From a virus, in IMG/VR virus record IMGVR_UViG_3300010885_031651, positions 1 to 24,661 of that record: a stretch of 24,661 nucleotides of DNA; one strand, written 5' to 3'. The translations under genes and the position numbers were made by a program. Positions 19,794-24,661 of this stretch are shown here, in pieces. The notes under the pieces were generated by a model that saw only the letters and a program-made list of their open reading frames with translations, was not told the origin of the DNA and made no database searches. Within the stretch, counting starts at the first letter, position 1; each line of letters starts with the position of its first letter.

Positions 19794-21245
19794 CTAATCC
19801 TTTAAATTTACCTGATATATTTTATAGTCAAATTTCTCTTCGTTGTAGATTTTCATTCTTTCAACAAAATGAAGTATTGTATAATTCTTTCTAGTTTTCC
19901 ATGTTAGGTCGTCAGCAATATCATACAGCGTTGCCATATATTTGCTATCAGACTTTCGCAACCCGCGACCAATAGATTGTAAATTTCTAATTTTGGATTT
20001 TGAAGGACTAGTAAATATAATGTTATGCAAGTTAGGAATGTTAACACCTGTGGAGAAAGTTCCCGAACTAGCGATAATAATAGAGTTTTGTTTTTGTTGT
20101 ACAATTCTACGAATTTCTTCACGTTCATCACCATCAACCCCACCATGCACAAAAAAGACAGGAACTTGTGCTTCTGACTTTATAAGTTCATGTAAAACTT
20201 TCCCATGTTTTTCTACAAATTGAAATAATAATAAGTTATTACCCTCTAATGAGAGAGCCAAATTTGTTATAAACCTGTTGCGCGAATCATTACGAACTAG
20301 AAAATCCAATTCATCCTGATACGCAGAATTCTTCAATTGTTGTCTAATTACATCAGAGTATTTTAATATTATAGCCTTAATTTGGAAATTAGACAAGTGT
20401 TTTTGTTCAATAAGTTCCGATGTTGTCGTAACTTTTCTTACAGGACCAAATAAACCTTCTAATACTAATTTATTAGTTTGAGTTCCGTCAAGAGTACCAG
20501 TGAAACCAAAACGATATACGCAGCTGCAAAGCTTAGACATAATACTTGTAAGACTTTTAGCTTTAAACAAGTGTGCTTCATCGCCTATGACCACATCAAA
20601 CTGTTCGAAATATTCTTTAGGAAGTTTGTAAATTGATTGCCATGTTGAGATTGTGATTGGTTTATCTGTTTGTTTATCTTGTCCTGCAAAAATTCTATGT
20701 ACGTACTTATCAGATTTAAAGCCATAGTCGGCAAAATCAGAAGCAAGCTGAGAGACCAAAGAAGTAGTTGGAACGATAATAAGAGTGCGTTTAGCATAGT
20801 ACCTCGTAATAAGATAGATTATGAATGACTTGCCTGACGCTGTAGGGGAAAGCATCAATGCTCTTCTGTTACGTATACCATAAACAAATGCATCAACTTG
20901 ATAATCTCGACGTTCAAACTTCTCAGGTATATTTAATGTTGAGATAAACTCATTTGCTTCTTTAACTGAGAACTCTTCAGCTGAGAAATCAGAAATATAT
21001 TCAACCTGATAATTTCTAGCTTTTGCAAATTCTTCAATATATTTGTTAAGACCTGCATATAATAAACAAGTCATAGTATTAAACATTCTTATCTTACCGT
21101 CCCAAAATTTGTTCCGAACAGCTGGCATAAACTTAGCACCAGGAACTTCGAATGTAAAATATTCGTTAAGTTCGTAACCAATTCCAGGCTCGCAATATAT
21201 TTTGTTATATACTTGGTCGAATTTTTCGACTTTAATAATATCCAT
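19794..21245 (-). CDS. uvsW: UvsW recombination helicase (SF2)
   Basis: The 483-residue protein has a small N-terminal domain with KFWDGKIRMFN (46-56), then SF2 helicase motifs: a Q-like RRDYQVDAF (112-120), Walker A SPTASGKS (133-140), DEAH (222-225), FTGTLDG in motif III, and the C-terminal SIGRGLRKSD motif VI. UvsW unwinds branched DNA, D-loops and R-loops, and helps shift replication from origin- to recombination-dependent initiation. Length is similar to T4 UvsW (503). It overlaps uvsY by one base (TAATG). Confidence 0.95.
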   Translation of the reverse strand: MDIIKVEKFDQVYNKIYCEPGIGYELNEYFTFEVPGAKFMPAVRNKFWDGKIRMFNTMTCLLYAGLNKYIEEFAKARNYQVEYISDFSAEEFSVKEANEFISTLNIPEKFERRDYQVDAFVYGIRNRRALMLSPTASGKSFIIYLITRYYAKRTLIIVPTTSLVSQLASDFADYGFKSDKYVHRIFAGQDKQTDKPITISTWQSIYKLPKEYFEQFDVVIGDEAHLFKAKSLTSIMSKLCSCVYRFGFTGTLDGTQTNKLVLEGLFGPVRKVTTTSELIEQKHLSNFQIKAIILKYSDVIRQQLKNSAYQDELDFLVRNDSRNRFITNLALSLEGNNLLLFQFVEKHGKVLHELIKSEAQVPVFFVHGGVDGDEREEIRRIVQQKQNSIIIASSGTFSTGVNIPNLHNIIFTSPSKSKIRNLQSIGRGLRKSDSKYMATLYDIADDLTWKTRKNYTILHFVERMKIYNEEKFDYKIYQVNLKD

Positions 21246-21679
21246 TATGCTCCCATAGTAAATTTATACCAATCAATTGCAGATTTAATTTGAAAACCTC
21301 TGTTGGTAAAACTTCTAATTATTGAATCTAAAAGTTCGACTTTCTCTTGCTGATACCCAATTTTAAGAGATAAATCTACAATATCTTTATCGGCTTCAAG
21401 ATACATTGGCATTTCTTGTTTTAAAATAATACCTTTAGATGGGAGCTCCCAATTTCTATCTTTTGTTTCTTTTGACGGACCTTGTGTATAAAACTCAAAC
21501 TTATCAAGCTTTAACTTTTTCATATCAGCTTCATATTTACGAAGAAGAAGCCTTTCTTTAGAAAAGATCTGAAAATATTTATTATGAAGTTTTGGTATTT
21601 TAATTGCTTCTTCACCAAGCTCTGTTTTATCAATATCCGAGTCTTTAGCCCACTCATCGTATATCTGTTCAAGTAACAT
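21245..21679 (-). CDS. uvsY: UvsY recombination mediator
   Basis: At 144 residues it is close to T4 UvsY (137 aa). It has the same helical layout, with LEADKDIVDLSLKIGYQQ (93-110) matching the LSADKDVLKVDTSLQYW region and a final SFTNRGFQIKSAIDWYKF like the RGFAIKHIQDMRAF end of T4 UvsY. It loads the UvsX recombinase on gp32-coated single-stranded DNA. It lies directly before uvsW as in other T4-like phages, and a promoter lies just upstream. Confidence 0.93.
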   Translation of the reverse strand: MLLEQIYDEWAKDSDIDKTELGEEAIKIPKLHNKYFQIFSKERLLLRKYEADMKKLKLDKFEFYTQGPSKETKDRNWELPSKGIILKQEMPMYLEADKDIVDLSLKIGYQQEKVELLDSIIRSFTNRGFQIKSAIDWYKFTMGA

Positions 21680-21708
21680 AATATCCTCAAAAACTAAATT
21701 ATAATTAT

Positions 21709-21737
21709 ATTATACCTGATTTTTCAAAAAAAGTAAA
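21709..21737 (-). promoter_or_regulatory. Sigma70-type promoter for uvsY-uvsW
   Basis: The minus strand has TTTACT (21732-21737), a 17-base spacer and TATAAT (21709-21714), 30 bases before the uvsY start. The gap between uvsY and the upstream structural gene is 59 bases and AT-rich. This would allow early expression of recombination genes separately from the late structural genes. Confidence 0.6.
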
Positions 21738-21738
21738 G

Positions 21739-22260
21739 CTATATTTTCGCTATATTGAAATAAGTGTATTTAAACACAGTAGTAGCCGATATGTAATTAA
21801 CAGATTCATCTGTTGTCTGGAAGTTAACTTCACCAAGAGCTGATGGGAAACAATCTACAAATGTTATCTCGTAATTTGGATTTTTTAAAGAGTCGCTGAT
21901 TATTAAAGATATATCCGACTTTAAAGATTGACCAGAAGCTTTTGGATTGTTTTGTAATTTTTTATATTCTGCAGGTGTTTGTATTTGACCTAATGCTTTT
22001 AACCATTCATAAATTTCCATGTAGTTTTGGAAATCCTCATCAACCTTAAATGTTACGTGCAAATCTTGATAAGTGATATGACCCATTGCATAGGGAATAA
22101 TAAGTGTTGGTGAAGGAGCTTCATATGTTGTCAAATAGAAATTAGGTATATTAATACTTTGTACAAAGAAATTTAGATTTGGTGATCTCTTAAGAACAAA
22201 AGTAAAGTTTAATGGATTAAGGAAATTCTTATTTGTAGGTATGTTGTCAATGGCTGTCAA
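21739..22260 (-). CDS. Virion structural protein, tail-tube/terminator-like
   Basis: This 173-residue protein looks beta-rich, with NKNFLNPLNFTFVLKRSP (10-27), FVQSINIPNFYL (32-43) and DLHVTFKVDEDFQNYMEIYEWL (67-88, long helix at the end), then FVDCFPSALGEVNFQ and YFNIAKI at the C-terminus. This arrangement recalls tail-tube-fold proteins common in marine T4-like phages. Its position between gp23 and uvsY is where cyanophages carry the tail completion gene 3, and its length is close to T4 gp3 (176 aa), but I see no decisive motif, so gp3 is only a candidate. It overlaps the preceding small gene by ATGA. Confidence 0.65.
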   Translation of the reverse strand: MTAIDNIPTNKNFLNPLNFTFVLKRSPNLNFFVQSINIPNFYLTTYEAPSPTLIIPYAMGHITYQDLHVTFKVDEDFQNYMEIYEWLKALGQIQTPAEYKKLQNNPKASGQSLKSDISLIISDSLKNPNYEITFVDCFPSALGEVNFQTTDESVNYISATTVFKYTYFNIAKI

Positions 22261-22532
22261 TCTAGATCTCCGTGCTTATCGCTATGATGCATCATATCTT
22301 GCATAATTTTAAGATGTTTACTTTTCTCGCGACTTTCATCGGGGTGGTGCTTATCTAATTTTTTCTGTAGAGTTCTAAATGCTCTAGTAGCCGCTGATTT
22401 ATATATTCTAAGACCACTATCATAATGTTTTTTATTGGCAGCCAAATGTCTTTCATGAGCTTTCCATACTTCTGGATGCACTCCAGGCATAGGAGGAGTG
22501 CTTTCTGTAATAAATTTAGTAAAAGACAACAT
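22257..22532 (-). CDS. Small basic hypothetical protein after gp23 (91 aa)
   Basis: I start at the ATG for MLSFTKFITESTPPMPG because GGAG lies 7 bases upstream; a longer frame would add 19 residues without a better site. The 91-residue protein is rich in His and Lys in its second half (about 60-88), with several His-containing helices. The opening MLSFTKFITES resembles N-termini of many small marine phage proteins. It is the first gene after the gp23 terminator, behind both a sigma70-type promoter and a late-like motif. No function is known; it may be a virion or assembly component. Confidence 0.68.
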   Translation of the reverse strand: MLSFTKFITESTPPMPGVHPEVWKAHERHLAANKKHYDSGLRIYKSAATRAFRTLQKKLDKHHPDESREKSKHLKIMQDMMHHSDKHGDLD

Positions 22533-22570
22533 ACAATTTCTCCATAGTTCAAAACTATATAATTCAATAC

Positions 22571-22578
22571 TATTTATT
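22571..22578 (-). promoter_or_regulatory. Late-promoter-like motif AATAAATA
   Basis: The minus strand reads AATAAATA, one base from the T4 late consensus, 38 bases before the 91-residue gene and its structural neighbour. Placed after the gp23 terminator, it could restart late transcription for these two genes. Confidence 0.45.
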
Positions 22579-22596
22579 ATCATGGGCACATATGTG

Positions 22597-22624
22597 ATTA
22601 TAACGTATTTTAGAAAAAAGTCAA
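22597..22624 (-). promoter_or_regulatory. Sigma70-type promoter downstream of gp23
   Basis: The minus strand has TTGACT (22619-22624), a 16-base spacer and a perfect TATAAT (22597-22602). It starts right after the U-run of the gp23 terminator, giving a compact terminator-promoter junction. It would allow early reading of the 91-aa gene through the recombination block. The -35 and following TTTCTA resemble the early modules at 3058-3663. Confidence 0.7.
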
Positions 22625-22625
22625 T

Positions 22626-22652
22626 AAAAAAAGGGGGACCCGAAGATCCCCC
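22626..22652 (-). terminator. Intrinsic terminator after gp23
   Basis: On the minus strand an 8-bp stem (GGGGGATC/GGTCCCCC with one U-G pair, 22645-22652 with 22633-22640) closes a UUCG tetraloop (22641-22644) and is followed by seven U residues (22626-22632). It is a textbook Rho-independent terminator ending the gp23 transcript. Confidence 0.92.
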
Positions 22653-22662
22653 AGTTTGCGGC

Positions 22663-22709
22663 TTGAAACCGTCTTGTATTACCTTCCCTTTGAATCAGGA
22701 AGGTTTCAA
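22663..22709 (-). other. Second stem-loop in the gp23 3' untranslated region
   Basis: Positions 22681-22687 pair with 22698-22704 (7 bp), and 22663-22670 can pair with 22702-22709 (8 bp). The two pairings share three bases, so they are alternatives or a partly nested fold. The structure lies between the gp23 stop and the terminator and may protect the abundant capsid mRNA from 3' decay. Confidence 0.45.
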
Positions 22710-22712
22710 TCC

Positions 22713-24110
22713 TCACATCAAGTTATTGACGATAATACGACGATAATACTTGTTCTTTGAAAGACCAAGCGCACCATTGCCCTTGTTAAGACCTTCGGCG
22801 AATGGATTGGCTACCATACCATAACGAGTCTTAAAGCCGATTTTTGGCTGGAAAGACGATGGGTCAACTGCACGAACCATCTGGAGTGGAACGTATGGGC
22901 AGTAGAAGAGACCAGCATCGAATGCTGAAGAACCCTTATAACCTACTGTCAAGTAGTTACCACCGAGAGCGTATGGATCGATATAAACACGAAGGCGACC
23001 ATTGAGAACACCAGCGAAGGTGTTACCTGTATCGTCTACCTGAAGGTTATTGCTATTGAGAGCAGGTGAGTAATCGAGAACACCAGCCATCTGCAATGCG
23101 GAAGCGACGTCCGAAGAACAAATAACGATGTTACCTTTACCACGACGAGTCTGCTTGGCAATTTGATTAGCTTCGCGCTCGAGCTGGAACATAAGTCCCT
23201 TGAACTTTTCAACTGACCAACGACCGTTTGAGTCGGTATCAAGATCAAATACACCAGTAGTAGTTGTATTTTCTTGAGCACCAGCTTCAGCAGTGATGTT
23301 GATAGTACGAACAACTTCGCGGTTAATTTCAGCAAGAATTTCAGCAGCGAGAATATTCGAAAGCTCTGATTCAGCATCGAGACCATGAATGGCTTTAAGA
23401 TCCTGCGCAAGTTCCATTGAGTATTCTGCTTTGAGAGCACGTGACTTAGCAGTAACAGTTACTTTCTCAATCGAGAAAGCCATCTGCGAGAAGTCGTCAG
23501 CCGAACCAGTGCCGAGACCTTCTGCCTGAGCAGTTGTCATACCAGTGCCAGTGTTATAGTTTGCAAGGCTTGTTAATTTAGTGGTACCAGTATCGCCTGG
23601 GATTGTACCAGTGAAGTTGTTACCAAACTCATTACCGCCACCAACATATGGATTGGAGAAGGCAGTATTGACTTCGTTGTAAAATGTTTCGTTGTTTTGG
23701 TTGCCGACGTAACCACCGTTACCATTAGACTGATCAGTGTACTTCGAACGCATTGCGAAGATCAAACCAGTTGGACCTGTCATTGGCTGAACACCGCAGA
23801 TGTCATAGGCAATAAGATTTGGCATTGAACGACGAACTAGTGAAATCAATACTGGATCGAAAGTATCGATACCACCGTTACCAGCAGTTGAAGAAGAACC
23901 GCCCATTGCGTTTGTTGGCACTGCAGAAGTATAGGCAGTTTCAGACAAAGTCTGGTACTGACCATGAGCAGCGGATTCTGTTAATGCTCTCTCTGTATTT
24001 TCCAACATAAGAGCTGTTACTGAACGACGATGTGAGTCCTTGATAGTTCCAAGACCTTCATGGTCAAGAACTGGTGCCCACTTTTTTTGAATTTCCTCAG
24101 CTAGATACAT
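22713..24110 (-). CDS. 23: Major capsid protein gp23
   Basis: The 465-residue protein matches T4 gp23: SLVRRSMPNLIAYDICGVQP (89-108), then MTGPTGLIFAMRSKY, MELAQDLKAIHGLDAESELS, AEILAEINREVVRTIN, and the C-terminal PKIGFKTRYGMVANPFAEG. It is shorter than T4 gp23 (521), as is usual in marine relatives that lack the inserted region. LTE (43-45) and LSE (55-57) are candidate prohead protease sites of the L/I-x-E type that would remove the N-terminal peptide. GGGAG precedes the ATG and a perfect late promoter lies 37 bases upstream. Confidence 0.97.
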   Translation of the reverse strand: MYLAEEIQKKWAPVLDHEGLGTIKDSHRRSVTALMLENTERALTESAAHGQYQTLSETAYTSAVPTNAMGGSSSTAGNGGIDTFDPVLISLVRRSMPNLIAYDICGVQPMTGPTGLIFAMRSKYTDQSNGNGGYVGNQNNETFYNEVNTAFSNPYVGGGNEFGNNFTGTIPGDTGTTKLTSLANYNTGTGMTTAQAEGLGTGSADDFSQMAFSIEKVTVTAKSRALKAEYSMELAQDLKAIHGLDAESELSNILAAEILAEINREVVRTINITAEAGAQENTTTTGVFDLDTDSNGRWSVEKFKGLMFQLEREANQIAKQTRRGKGNIVICSSDVASALQMAGVLDYSPALNSNNLQVDDTGNTFAGVLNGRLRVYIDPYALGGNYLTVGYKGSSAFDAGLFYCPYVPLQMVRAVDPSSFQPKIGFKTRYGMVANPFAEGLNKGNGALGLSKNKYYRRIIVNNLM

Positions 24111-24146
24111 TTTTGTCTCCCTTTTTTCTAACTAATTGGGTAATAT

Positions 24147-24154
24147 TATTTATA
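24147..24154 (-). promoter_or_regulatory. T4-type late promoter TATAAATA for gp23
   Basis: The minus strand reads TATAAATA exactly, the consensus recognised by gp55-bearing polymerase, 37 bases before the gp23 start and just after the gp22 stop. T4 also has a strong late promoter before gene 23. Confidence 0.9.
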
Positions 24155-24159
24155 TTTGT

Positions 24160-24661
24160 TTAATTCTTAATTGTTCTAGAAATAGCCTGAACATATCTGT
24201 TCACAGAAGGGTCAATGTTTGTCACATTAACATTAGACTCAACTTCAAAAGTTTCTTCTTCAATGTTTGTTGAAACAAAAATTTTCTTTTCGCCGAAGTA
24301 GTTTTCTTTAATGATATTAAGCTTATTTGCATAAGTGTTTAAATCACCATCGAATTCAATTCCTTCTGCAAATGCCTTAAACTTCTCTTGTTGAGAAAGT
24401 GCTAAATCGTTTACGAAAGATTCTAAAACTTCTTTCTTTTCAGCGTCAGCTAATGAACGCTTAATCTCTACATTTTCAACAATTTGAGCATCGAGAATTG
24501 ACTCAAGTTCTTCTACCTTAGAGGCGAGGGACTCGATAACATCAATCTTTTCTTGTGGAACATCAATATAATGTTCGGCGAAAAGTCCTTTAAGACCACC
24601 GATGAACTCTTCCATGATTTCATTACGAAGAGTTGATTCAATAGCTACTTCATTTTGTTTC
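24160..24661 (-). CDS. 22: Prohead core scaffold protein gp22 (5' part missing)
   Basis: The frame stays open to the window edge, so the N-terminus lies outside; an internal ATG at 24615 is not the true start. The visible 166 residues are acidic and strongly helical, with GGLKGLFAEHYIDVPQEKIDV-like scaffold sequence, the coiled-coil-like LASKVEELESILDAQIVENV, and a C-terminal VNRYVQAISRT. This matches the C-terminal half of gp22, the main internal scaffold of the T4-like prohead, degraded by the gp21 protease. Its place directly before gp23 is invariant in T4-like phages. Confidence 0.88.
   Translation of the reverse strand, partial: KQNEVAIESTLRNEIMEEFIGGLKGLFAEHYIDVPQEKIDVIESLASKVEELESILDAQIVENVEIKRSLADAEKKEVLESFVNDLALSQQEKFKAFAEGIEFDGDLNTYANKLNIIKENYFGEKKIFVSTNIEEETFEVESNVNVTNIDPSVNRYVQAISRTIKN

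Noticed and set aside
22663-22709. Possible CRISPR-like or direct-repeat unit after gp23
   Set aside because: It is a single inverted repeat, not a series of regularly spaced repeats. No CRISPR array, insertion sequence or attachment site was seen anywhere in the window.

Overview
The window is part of a T4-like tailed phage (myovirus) genome, AT-rich, with every convincing gene on the minus strand, so transcription runs from the right end to the left. The evidence is a nearly complete T4 core gene block in the order known from marine T4-like phages (cyanophage and pelagiphage relatives): scaffold gp22 (cut by the window end), capsid gp23, two small genes (one virion-like), uvsY, uvsW, late sigma gp55, nuclease gp47/gp46 with a small gene between, then after an insertion clamp gp45, clamp loader gp44/gp62 and regA. 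No photosynthesis genes are present and the host cannot be named from the sequence.

Layout by region: 1-972 is a tRNA cluster (Val, Gly, Asn, Trp, Ser, Pro) interrupted by a small lipoprotein gene. 973-1272 is non-coding but rich in predicted RNA helices. 1279-4226 holds small phage genes and an AAA+ ATPase; three of these genes each sit behind a near-identical sigma70-type early promoter module. 4245-6773 is the regA-62-44-45 replication block, with a promoter embedded in a perfect 12-bp inverted repeat between 45 and 44. 6807-14546 is a tightly coupled accessory operon. 14590-16036 holds a MazG-like pyrophosphohydrolase, a conserved phage gene of unknown function and a peptide-deformylase-like gene lacking its catalytic residues. 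16036-21679 is the recombination/late-transcription block. 21739-24661 holds structural genes, with a TATAAATA late promoter before gp23 and a UUCG-loop terminator after it.

The most interesting part is the accessory operon at 6807-14546, inserted between genes 46 and 45. In transcription order it encodes a TET/JBP-like 2-oxoglutarate/Fe(II) dioxygenase, a class II glutamine amidotransferase, an amidoligase-family ATP-dependent ligase, a GNAT acetyltransferase, a GIY-YIG/ParB-like fusion, an amino acid:DNA transferase-like protein, a P-loop kinase, a DUF3310-like protein and a GT-A glycosyltransferase. Most junctions are TAATG or ATGA overlaps. I read it as a post-replicative DNA base hypermodification pathway: oxidise a pyrimidine methyl group, phosphorylate the hydroxymethyl, replace the phosphate with an amine or amino acid, then extend or cap it by amide ligation, acetylation or glycosylation. 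The individual families are known; the particular combination, especially amidotransferase + amidoligase + GNAT directly behind the oxygenase, looks like an uncharacterised chemistry. The base (T or 5mC) and final product cannot be determined from the sequence.
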